In this document: piece after piece, positions 48,405 to 56,529 of the stretch
Position numbering within the stretch: the first letter of the stretch is position 1
Layout of the letters: every line of letters begins with the position of its first letter
Virus record (IMG/VR): IMGVR_UViG_3300034106_002415
Location: 1-62,617 of that record
DNA: 62,617 bases
From: a virus
Reading direction: 5' to 3' (one strand)
The notes under the pieces: model-generated
Told to the model about the DNA's origin: nothing
Database searches by the model: none
Seen by the model: only the letters and a program-made list of their open reading frames with translations
Program-made: the position numbers and the translations under genes

Positions 48405-49015
48405 GCCTCGTAAACCTCCAGAAGAAGATTGGCGTCACCGCTGACGGTGCGTTTGGCCCCGGCACGCTTAAGGCTGCCGCTACTTACTACAAGCTGTCGC
48501 CCCACCGCGCCGCGCACTTCTTTGCCCAGACGGCGCACGAGAGTGGCAACTTCACGGCGTTTAGCGAGAACCTGAACTACGGCGCGAAGGGCCTGCGCGG
48601 TATCTTTGGCAAGTACTTCCCGACCGACGCCATGGCCAAGATGTATGAGCGCCAGCCACAGAAGATTGCCAACCGTGTCTATGCCAGCCGCATGGGCAAC
48701 GGCGTCGAGGCGTCCGGTGATGGTTGGAAGTACCGTGGTCGCGGCGCGTTGCAGCTGACGGGTAAGGCGAACTACCAAGCGTTCTCCGACTACATCAACC
48801 GCCCAGACGTGATGACAAACCCCGACCTCGTGGCAACCGAGCTCTGCTTCGAGTCGGCGCTGTGGTTCTTCGACAAGAACAAGCTCTGGGGTATCTGTGA
48901 CCAAGGCATTAACGACGCCGCCATCCTCGCGCTGACCAAGCGGATTAACGGTGGCACCCACGGTCTGGATGACCGCATGGCGAAGACAAAGAAGTTTGCC
49001 GGGTGGCTGGCATGA
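48401..49015 (+). CDS. GH19 endolysin
   Basis: 204 residues. HFFAQTAHESGNFTAF, with Glu47, then SENLNY, with Glu56, and YRGRGALQLTGKANY are the GH19 signature. It cuts the peptidoglycan glycan chain. The start overlaps the holin candidate, and its stop overlaps the spanin gene, forming a compact lysis cassette. Confidence 0.85.
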   Translation: MSLVNLQKKIGVTADGAFGPGTLKAAATYYKLSPHRAAHFFAQTAHESGNFTAFSENLNYGAKGLRGIFGKYFPTDAMAKMYERQPQKIANRVYASRMGNGVEASGDGWKYRGRGALQLTGKANYQAFSDYINRPDVMTNPDLVATELCFESALWFFDKNKLWGICDQGINDAAILALTKRINGGTHGLDDRMAKTKKFAGWLA

Positions 49016-49413
49016 TCCCTAACCCTATTATGCTATACGCAGCGGCAGGCGCTCTCATTGTTGGTGCAGCCGCAGGGTATAAGGTCCGCGACTGGCAGTG
49101 TGACGCAGCGTACGCAAAGGCTATGGAAAAAGCTGAGAAGCAGCGCGTCAAAAAGCAAGAGGTGGTAGATGTTATTTCGCAAACGTATGAGGACCAACGC
49201 GATAAAGCCGATGGGGTGGCGACCGAGAGAACCTATACCATTCGCGAAATATACAAAACGGCTCCTGCCGTTCCTGTTGATTGTGCCGCTCCTGATGCTG
49301 TGCGTAAGCTGCTCGAAAGCGGTGTCCGTGACGCCAATGCCGCGTCCGCCGGCGAACCTAGCGTCGAAATGCCCAGCGCTTCAGAACCCGCCGCTGGTAC
49401 TGCTCGACCCTGA
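49012..49413 (+). CDS. Rz: Inner-membrane spanin subunit
   Basis: 133 residues from ATG 49012 (ATGA overlap with endolysin). One N-terminal membrane helix (IMLYAAAGALIVGAAAGYKV) and a coiled-coil periplasmic region. The second frame inside it carries the outer-membrane partner. Confidence 0.7.
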   Translation: MIPNPIMLYAAAGALIVGAAAGYKVRDWQCDAAYAKAMEKAEKQRVKKQEVVDVISQTYEDQRDKADGVATERTYTIREIYKTAPAVPVDCAAPDAVRKLLESGVRDANAASAGEPSVEMPSASEPAAGTARP

Positions 49414-49516
49414 ACGGGCGCTCTGGGAAGCGGACATGATTGCAAAATACGCGGATTGCAGTATAAAACACCGGCTGACGGTTAAAGCATGGGAAGACGC
49501 AGTAGCTGTAAAATAA
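49169..49516 (+). CDS. Rz1: Outer-membrane lipoprotein spanin subunit, nested
   Basis: Up to 115 residues, in another frame inside and beyond Rz. Signal helix LLPFLLIVPLLMLCVSC with a lipobox-type ending at Cys, then a Pro-rich stretch (VTPMPRPP). Downstream in-frame ATGs at 49187 and 49211 are alternative starts. The nested layout is that of the lambda Rz/Rz1 pair. Confidence 0.75.
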   Translation: MLFRKRMRTNAIKPMGWRPREPIPFAKYTKRLLPFLLIVPLLMLCVSCSKAVSVTPMPRPPANLASKCPALQNPPLVLLDPERALWEADMIAKYADCSIKHRLTVKAWEDAVAVK

Positions 49517-49525
49517 GGACGGCCC

Positions 49526-51862
49526 ATGGCCACATTCTACCTCGACTTCGACGGAGGCAATGACGCAAACAACGGCACGACTTTTGCCTTGCGGTGGAAG
49601 ACGATCACCAATGGCGCTACGGCTGGACGCCTTGCGGTGGGTGATACCGTCAGGATCATGGCCTCGCCTGATCCGACAAGCATTGGCAATGCGACTTGGA
49701 CGGGTGGCGGGCGTCCTGCTTCCGTAGGCATCTCATCATCTACTAACGCCACGCCTATCGTCATTACGACCTCGTCGGCGCACGGGCTAGTGACGGGCGA
49801 CTATGTGTCCGTTACGGGCCACACGACCAACACGAACGCCAACGGTGTCTGGAAAGTCGGCACTACGCCCACAAGCACCACGTTTCAAATCCTTCAGATT
49901 GACGGCACCAATACCACAGGTAACGGTGTTGGTGGCGCAACAGGCAACGTTACAAACGCGGACAACCTCGTCGTCAAGACGGCGTCGCCGCTGGTGCAGA
50001 ATATTGCCCTCTGCGGCGGTCTGGGGGAAAAGCCCGCTTGGACGGCCAGCGCAAACGTCACGACAGCGCGAAATACAGTAACCTATAAAGAAGGCAACTC
50101 CGCTGCCGAAATTGATATTTTTTCTGCGTTTACCACTGGCAAAGCGGCTTACTACACATTACCCGCAACGCTTGATTTGTCAGCTTATCAGCAAGTTTCG
50201 TTTTGGGTGCGTCTAAACTCTGGGTTTCTAGGCGCGGCGGGCCAAACTTACTTGGCGCTTTGCACCGACACCATTGGTGACACGGTCGCGCATCAGTGCA
50301 ATATCCCCGCAGTCGGCGCGACTGCTGTATGGGTGCCGGTCACGGTCAATTTGGGTACTAACCTCAACGCGGCCATCCGATCAGTGGCGTTCTATGTGGC
50401 CACCGATGGCCCCGCGCAAAACTTTAGGTTGGACAACATCGTTGCCTGCAAGGCCGCGTCGTCTGCCGACAGCGTGACGCTCAACTCGCTGATCTCTAAA
50501 TCGGACGGCACGGGCGATGAGGCGTGGTACGCCATCCAGAGCATCAACTATGATGTCATCATGCTGGCCAATGCCAATGGTAATACTAGTCAAACCGCCA
50601 ACATCCGAGGCTACAATGGCGTCACGGAGACGGTGACGACCTACAAGCGCGAGACGACAAAAACGGTGCCTGCCGCTACTTCCAACGCAATTGTGGCTGC
50701 TGTTAATGACGAAGGCAACCCCGGCAACCTCATCACCTACAGCGGCGGGTGGAACAGGACGGATATGTCCACGCAGACGGGCGTAACGTGGTACGACGGC
50801 ACCAACGGGTTTGGCATCGGCTTGCAGGCCAATGCGCGCGAGTATGTCCAAATTGATCGGCTAAACTTTTGTCGATATAACATAGCCGTCCAGATTACAT
50901 CAAGTTCAAACAACATGATTGTTGGCTCTATGTACATAACTGCCAGCTCCTCCACTGCGCTTGAAATGGGCGCAACCAACATTTTGAATTTTATTGGTTC
51001 GTCGTTGTGGATTAATAACAATGGGGGCGGTTTTACATACGCCGCAACAGGCGCAAATATTACAGATGTTAAACTGTTGTCTAATAACTCATCTAGCGGT
51101 GTAGATTTTGGCACCTCTCGGTATAACACAATTAGCTCTTTAATTGGCGGCAACAACGGCACCGGAACGTCTAATGGCGATATACTTTTTAACCAATGTT
51201 TTAACGGCACTGTTAGAACGGCGACACTAACCAACGGCCCCGGAAACGGAATTGTTTCTGGGATAAATGCGTTTAGTAATTCGGTCAACGGTGGCAGCAG
51301 TTCTGGTCACGCGCAAGGCGTGCTTGTTAATTCTACATCTGAGCTATATCTTAACAACTTTACTATTAACGAAGCCACAGAGGTCGGCACCGTTGGCACC
51401 GTGCCGGGGTTTGTTTACGCCAACCGCCTTGACGACACCGACAATAACAGTTGGGTTTTTCAGCCTAGCATCGGCACCGTCAACCAACAAACGTCGGTCG
51501 TGGACAGCCCCGCCACAACCGCGTGGCGCATGCGCCCAACGTCAACCAATGCCCGCGCAACCAGCCCCCTGCTACTTAAACTCGGCACCGTCGTTTGCGC
51601 CGCCAGCAGCGCCGTAACCGTCACGGCCCGTATGCAACGCGACAATGCCGGCTTGACCATGCGCCTCATCTGCCCCGGCGGCCAGATTACGGGCGTCTCT
51701 ACGGACGTGTTTACGGACATGACGGCTGCGGCGAACACTTGGGAAACCGTTTCTATTACGTTCACGCCCACCAAGGCAGGTGCGGTGGACATCTACGCCG
51801 AAGCCTTCGGCGGCACGACATTTTCCGGTTACGTCTGCAACCTCACAGCAACACAGGCATAA
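49526..51862 (+). CDS. Tail spike, beta-helix type (copy 1)
   Basis: 778 residues. The N-terminal region (1-145) and C-terminal region (from about 611, NFTINEATEV) are highly similar to those of copy 2. The centre is a Gly/Asn/Ser-rich region typical of a right-handed beta-helix, and more AT-rich. It probably binds or cuts a host surface polysaccharide; no hydrolase residues were recognised. Confidence 0.75.
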   Translation: MATFYLDFDGGNDANNGTTFALRWKTITNGATAGRLAVGDTVRIMASPDPTSIGNATWTGGGRPASVGISSSTNATPIVITTSSAHGLVTGDYVSVTGHTTNTNANGVWKVGTTPTSTTFQILQIDGTNTTGNGVGGATGNVTNADNLVVKTASPLVQNIALCGGLGEKPAWTASANVTTARNTVTYKEGNSAAEIDIFSAFTTGKAAYYTLPATLDLSAYQQVSFWVRLNSGFLGAAGQTYLALCTDTIGDTVAHQCNIPAVGATAVWVPVTVNLGTNLNAAIRSVAFYVATDGPAQNFRLDNIVACKAASSADSVTLNSLISKSDGTGDEAWYAIQSINYDVIMLANANGNTSQTANIRGYNGVTETVTTYKRETTKTVPAATSNAIVAAVNDEGNPGNLITYSGGWNRTDMSTQTGVTWYDGTNGFGIGLQANAREYVQIDRLNFCRYNIAVQITSSSNNMIVGSMYITASSSTALEMGATNILNFIGSSLWINNNGGGFTYAATGANITDVKLLSNNSSSGVDFGTSRYNTISSLIGGNNGTGTSNGDILFNQCFNGTVRTATLTNGPGNGIVSGINAFSNSVNGGSSSGHAQGVLVNSTSELYLNNFTINEATEVGTVGTVPGFVYANRLDDTDNNSWVFQPSIGTVNQQTSVVDSPATTAWRMRPTSTNARATSPLLLKLGTVVCAASSAVTVTARMQRDNAGLTMRLICPGGQITGVSTDVFTDMTAAANTWETVSITFTPTKAGAVDIYAEAFGGTTFSGYVCNLTATQA

Positions 51863-51865
51863 GCC

Positions 51866-52084
51866 ATGTATGAGATCATCGACCGTGAACAGGACGACGC
51901 CGGGAAATGGCGCATCCGCGTGGCCATCGGCGGCCAGACCGTGACGTTTAAGTTTGCGTCAGACCCCACAGACGAGGAGGCGCAGGCGCAGGCTGCGCGT
52001 TACGACGCTTCACAGGCAGTGGCGTCAGGCGAAACAGCCACTATCACGCCTGACCCGACCAACGGCGCTTTCCAAGTCACATAA
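51866..52084 (+). CDS. Small spike-associated protein (copy 1)
   Basis: 72 residues, MYEIIDREQDDAGKW, with a short beta domain (VAIGGQTVTFKFASDP) and an AQAQAARYDASQ helix. Located immediately after the spike, so it may help its assembly. A shortened copy follows spike 2. Confidence 0.6.
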   Translation: MYEIIDREQDDAGKWRIRVAIGGQTVTFKFASDPTDEEAQAQAARYDASQAVASGETATITPDPTNGAFQVT

Positions 52085-52099
52085 GGGGATATCAGCGCC

Positions 52100-54370
52100 G
52101 TGCCTACATTCTACATCGACTTTGAAAACGGCAACGACGCCGCCGCCGGCACGTCGTTTGCCACGCGATGGAGAACCATGACCAGCGGCGCTACGGCTGC
52201 GCGCATCGCGCCGGGTGATACGATCAGGATCATGGCGTCGCCCGATCTAACCAACATGGGCAACGCGACTTGGACAGGCGGCGGGCGTCCTTCTTCGGTT
52301 AACATCTCGTCGTCCACCAACGCCACGCCTATCGTGATCACAACCTCATCAGCGCATGGGCTGGTGGCGGGCGACTATGTCTTTGTCGCGGGTCATACCG
52401 TCAATACCAACGCCAACGGCACTTGGAAGGTCGGCACGGTGCCGACAGGGACTACATTTCAAATTCTTCAAATCGATGGCAGCAACACCACGGGCAACGG
52501 CGTCGGTGGCGCAACGGGCAACGTCACCAACGCCAACGGTAGCGTCGTCAAAACGGCAACGCCGCTTATACAGAACATTGCTCTGTGCGGCGGCTTGGGG
52601 GAAAAGCCTGCGTGGACGGCAAGTGCAAACGTCACGACAGGGGTAGGTGCGGGAAGAGAAGGCAATGGCAGTGCGTCATTTTCTATAGCCGCTGCGTTCA
52701 CTACAGGCAAAGCTGCGTACTACACGCTCCCTTCGACCCTTGACCTCTCAGGTTATCAGCAAGTTTCGTTCTGGATGCGCCAATTTGGGCCTTATGGTGC
52801 GGCAGGCCAAATGTATTTGGCACTTTGCACGGACACCATTGGCGACACCGTCGCGAACCAGTGCAACTTTCCTGCGCCCGTTACAAACAGTTGGTTTCCA
52901 GTGACGGTCAATCTTGGCACCAACCTCAACGCCGCTATCCGCTCAGTGGCGCTTTACGTTGTTACCGATCTTGGCGCGCAAAGCCTTGTGATTGACAACA
53001 TCACCGCGTCCAAAGCTGCCTCTTCCGCAGATAGCCTGACGCTTACATCACTGGTCTCAAAATCGGACGGCACGGGCGACGAAGCGTGGTACACCATCGA
53101 TAGCGTTAACTACGATGTCATCGTGATGTCGGCCTATTACACCGGCACCACCGGGACAGTGACAACTTACAAACGCGAGACTGTAAAGACCCCAGCAGGG
53201 TCTGGCGTTGATGGTCTCGGCGTTGGTATCGTCCAAGACAGCGGTACAGCCGGCAACGTCATCGCGTACAGTGGCGGGTGGAATAGAACGGATATGTCCA
53301 CGCAGACGGGGGTAACTTGGCTGGACGGTCAGAACGGAACCAACCGTGGTATAACCGCCGCTGGCTCTGGCCAAAATTTTTGGACAATGGATCGCGTCAA
53401 TCTGTGTCGTTATGGTCAGGGTCTTTCTTTTACTGCATCTGATATAACGATTGGAAATATGTACATTACGGCTAGTGCCTTAAGAGGCTCAAGCATCGGC
53501 GTAACCAACTCTACAATTACAAATGTCTGGTCTTATAACAACGGCGGTAACGGGATTGAATTTGGCGGTTTTGGTTCTACTATAACAAATGTTAAACTTG
53601 TAGCCGGCAATAGTTCTACTGGGTTAGTTTTCTCTGGCTCAAGATTCCATACCGTTGGCTCTGTAATTGGCGGCAATAACGGTAGTAATGACATACAATT
53701 TCAAGGTTTTAATTGCACGGTAGGGACGGCCACCTTAACCGGCTTCAATTCCCTTGCTACTGGCATTAGTTCAACCTCGTCAGCGTTTGATAACTTTGTC
53801 AATGGCGGTAGCAGTTCCGGCCATGCTCAAGGCGTGAGCCTTACTTCTGGCCAGTTGTATCTCAATAACTTCACCATCAACGAAGCCACAGAGGTTAGCA
53901 GCAGCACCGTGGCGGGATTTGTCTACGCCAATCGCCTCGACGACACCGACAACAACAGTTGGGTTTTTCAAGCGGGCATCGGCACCGTCAATCAACAGAC
54001 CGCAGTGGTGGACAGCCCCGCGACGACATCGTGGCGGATGCGCCCGACAACGACGACTGCCTCTGCAAACAGCCCGCTGCTGCTCAAATTGGGTACGGTG
54101 GTCTGCGCCGCCAGCAGCGCAGTGACGGTCACGGCCCGTATGCAGCGCGACAACACCCAACTGACCATGCGCCTGATCTGCCCCGGCGGTCAGATCACTG
54201 GTGTTTCCACAAGCGTGAGCAGCGACATGACGGCTGCGGCAAATACGTGGGAGACGGTTAGTATCACGTTCACGCCGACGGAAGCCGGCGCGGTGGACAT
54301 CTACGCCCATGCTTTTGGTGGAACAACGCGCAGCGGCTACGTCTGCAACCTCACAGCGACACAGGTCTGA
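52100..54370 (+). CDS. Tail spike, beta-helix type (copy 2)
   Basis: 756 residues from GTG 52100. The ends match copy 1 but the middle (about 420-590) is largely different. This fits two receptor-binding proteins with a common attachment and trimerisation frame. Confidence 0.75.
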   Translation: MPTFYIDFENGNDAAAGTSFATRWRTMTSGATAARIAPGDTIRIMASPDLTNMGNATWTGGGRPSSVNISSSTNATPIVITTSSAHGLVAGDYVFVAGHTVNTNANGTWKVGTVPTGTTFQILQIDGSNTTGNGVGGATGNVTNANGSVVKTATPLIQNIALCGGLGEKPAWTASANVTTGVGAGREGNGSASFSIAAAFTTGKAAYYTLPSTLDLSGYQQVSFWMRQFGPYGAAGQMYLALCTDTIGDTVANQCNFPAPVTNSWFPVTVNLGTNLNAAIRSVALYVVTDLGAQSLVIDNITASKAASSADSLTLTSLVSKSDGTGDEAWYTIDSVNYDVIVMSAYYTGTTGTVTTYKRETVKTPAGSGVDGLGVGIVQDSGTAGNVIAYSGGWNRTDMSTQTGVTWLDGQNGTNRGITAAGSGQNFWTMDRVNLCRYGQGLSFTASDITIGNMYITASALRGSSIGVTNSTITNVWSYNNGGNGIEFGGFGSTITNVKLVAGNSSTGLVFSGSRFHTVGSVIGGNNGSNDIQFQGFNCTVGTATLTGFNSLATGISSTSSAFDNFVNGGSSSGHAQGVSLTSGQLYLNNFTINEATEVSSSTVAGFVYANRLDDTDNNSWVFQAGIGTVNQQTAVVDSPATTSWRMRPTTTTASANSPLLLKLGTVVCAASSAVTVTARMQRDNTQLTMRLICPGGQITGVSTSVSSDMTAAANTWETVSITFTPTEAGAVDIYAHAFGGTTRSGYVCNLTATQV

Positions 54371-54371
54371 C

Positions 54372-54479
54372 ATGTACGAGATCATTGACCGTGAGCAAAA
54401 CGAGGAAGTGCAGGCGCAGGCTGCGCGTTACGGCGCGATGATGCAGGGACAGTCAGATGCCGCTCCCAACACGAACTGA
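54372..54479 (+). pseudogene. Internally deleted copy of the MYEIIDREQ gene
   Basis: 35 residues. MYEIIDREQ is retained and joined through NEEV to QAQAARY, with the middle beta domain of copy 1 (about 27 residues) missing. The new C-terminus overlaps the next gene. It may still be translated, perhaps as a leader for the fibre gene. Confidence 0.65.
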
Positions 54480-56520
54480 TGTCCTCACCCTAGACTTTAC
54501 GGGTGCCGGTCAACCGGCGGCGTATATCGAAGCCAAGACGCTCAGCCCGTCTTCGGCAACGCTCGATTATACGCTGGCGGGGCAGCCCGCTTTTGGCCTC
54601 GCGCCCGCAGGGGGCGGCGGGGTTACTGTAAACCTTACCGGTGTTTCTGCGACGGGTTCGGTCGGCACTGCTACGATTCAAGCGCTAGCTAATATACTTA
54701 CCACTGACGTTTCTGCGTTAGGTTTGGTTGGTACTGCTACGGCTGCGGCTAACATCAGTATACTTGTCACTGGTGTTTCTGCGACGGGTTCGGTCGGCAC
54801 TGCTACAACTCAAGCGTTAGCTAATATACTTGCCACCGGTGTTTCTGCGACGGGTTCGGTCGGCACTGCTACGGCTGCGGCTAACACCAGTGTGCCTGTT
54901 ACTGATGTTTTTGCGGTAGGTTCGGTCGGTGACGTTACGATCCAAACGCTAGCTAACGTACTTGTCACCGGTGTTTCTGCGGCAGGTTTGGTTAACGATG
55001 TCGCGATTGCGGCTAGCACCAGTGTGCCTGTTACTGACGTTTTTGCGATGGGTTTGATTGAGAGTGTTACGACCCAAGCGCCAGCTAACGTACTCGTCAC
55101 TGGTGTTTCCGCTGAAGCCATTATTGAGGGCGTCGGTATAGCTAGTGGTGGCAATATCAGCGTCGATCCGGGCAGCGTAGTTAGCACGGGGTTCGTAGGC
55201 GTTGTAACGGTAAACGTCATAGCGAATATCTCCGTTACGCTTACAGGCGTTGAATCTACTGGCTCAGTTGGCACGGTTACAGCCTCCACCCCCGCTAGCT
55301 TCTCGGTCACAGGCGTATCCGCTGATGGCTCGGTTGGCACCACCCAAGTCACGGGTAAAGCCAACACCACCCTGACCGGTGTCTCCGCTGTTGGCTCAGT
55401 TGGCACCGTAGCTATCGGCGCTGCTGCTTCTACCACCCTGACCGGTGTTTCTGCCGCAGGCGCAGTGGGCACAGTTTCTGTTAGTGAAGGCACTAGCTTC
55501 TCGGTCACGGGCGTCTCAGCTACTGCTTTCGTTGGCACCACCCAAGTCACGGGTAAAGCCAACACCACCCTGACCGGTGTCTCCGCTGTTGGCTCAGTTG
55601 GCTCGGTTTCTGTTGCCGAAGGTACAGGCGTCACCCTCACAGGTGTTTCTGCCGCAGGCGCAGTGGGCACAGTTTCTGTTAGTGAAGGCACTAGCTTCTC
55701 GGTCACGGGCGTCTCCGCTGATGGCTCGGTTGGCACCGCCCAAGTCACGGGTAAAGCCAACACCACTCTGACCGGTGTCTCTGCTACCGGCTCAGCTGGC
55801 TCGGTTTCTGTTGCCGAAGGTACAGGCGTCACCCTCACGGGTGTTGAGGCTACTGGCTCAACTGGGACCGCCACCACTACCGGTAAGGCCAACGTTTTCC
55901 CAACCGAGGTGTCGGCCAACGGGCTTGTTGGTACAGCGAGCACCTCGACCAATAACAACCTACAGGTTACCGGCGTAAGCGCTGCTGCTTCTGTCGGCAC
56001 TGCTATCGCCGCAGCTTCGGCTAGTGCTCCTGTTACGGGCGTCTCTGCTGCTGGCGATGTTGGCACGGTTTTTGTCGCTGCTAACTGCAACGTGCTGCCC
56101 GATGGCGTCTCGGCTACTGCTTCCGCTGGCACCGCCCAAGTCACAGGTAAAGCCAATGTCACCCTGACCGGCGTTAGCGCACAAGGTGCGGTTGGTACGG
56201 TTACTACTGAATCGGCCTATTACGTCACCGGTGTGTCCGCCGCCGTATCGGTAGGTACTGTTTCGGTTGCCTCCAAGGGGAACGTGTTTGTTACGGGGGT
56301 CGAGGCTACCGGCGTCGTTGCCAAGGTCCTTGTTTGGGGTGTTATCAACGACAATCAGGTACCCAACTGGCAAGACGTCAACGACTCGCAAAGCGTGACT
56401 TGGTCTGCTATAGACGACAACCAGACACCTAACTGGCAGGCGGTAAACGCCTCGCAATCCATTACGTGGGGTGCTATAAACGACGGGAACACCGTGGTAT
56501 GGGTACAGATACCAACGTAA
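54457..56520 (+). CDS. Repeat-rich tail fibre
   Basis: 687 residues. After an N-terminal region of about 59 residues come about 26 units of 22 residues with the consensus VTGVSAxGSVGTxxV. The C-terminal end has PNWQxV/VTWxxI repeats (NDNQVPNWQDVN, SIT). It resembles Ig-like or beta-prism fibre shafts of marine phages. The start overlaps the previous small gene. Confidence 0.75.
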   Translation: MPLPTRTDVLTLDFTGAGQPAAYIEAKTLSPSSATLDYTLAGQPAFGLAPAGGGGVTVNLTGVSATGSVGTATIQALANILTTDVSALGLVGTATAAANISILVTGVSATGSVGTATTQALANILATGVSATGSVGTATAAANTSVPVTDVFAVGSVGDVTIQTLANVLVTGVSAAGLVNDVAIAASTSVPVTDVFAMGLIESVTTQAPANVLVTGVSAEAIIEGVGIASGGNISVDPGSVVSTGFVGVVTVNVIANISVTLTGVESTGSVGTVTASTPASFSVTGVSADGSVGTTQVTGKANTTLTGVSAVGSVGTVAIGAAASTTLTGVSAAGAVGTVSVSEGTSFSVTGVSATAFVGTTQVTGKANTTLTGVSAVGSVGSVSVAEGTGVTLTGVSAAGAVGTVSVSEGTSFSVTGVSADGSVGTAQVTGKANTTLTGVSATGSAGSVSVAEGTGVTLTGVEATGSTGTATTTGKANVFPTEVSANGLVGTASTSTNNNLQVTGVSAAASVGTAIAAASASAPVTGVSAAGDVGTVFVAANCNVLPDGVSATASAGTAQVTGKANVTLTGVSAQGAVGTVTTESAYYVTGVSAAVSVGTVSVASKGNVFVTGVEATGVVAKVLVWGVINDNQVPNWQDVNDSQSVTWSAIDDNQTPNWQAVNASQSITWGAINDGNTVVWVQIPT
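54634..56343 (+). repeat. 66-bp tandem repeats in the fibre gene
   Basis: About 26 imperfect units. The central units (about 55300-55860) are the most alike and form larger super-repeats, suggesting recent expansion. Confidence 0.8.
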
Positions 56521-56529
56521 GGGACGAAC

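Larger units (their letters stand above)
49526..52084 (+). repeat. Duplicated cassette, copy 1
   Basis: Spike plus MYEIIDREQ gene; the same order is repeated at 52100-54479. Confidence 0.85.
52100..54479 (+). repeat. Duplicated cassette, copy 2
   Basis: Spike copy 2 plus the shortened MYEIIDREQ gene. Confidence 0.85.

Noticed and set aside
54810-56162. A 450-residue open frame opposite the fibre repeats
   Set aside because: It is the antisense of 66-bp repeats whose reading frame lacks stops on both strands; the product is only a Thr/Pro/Ala repeat.
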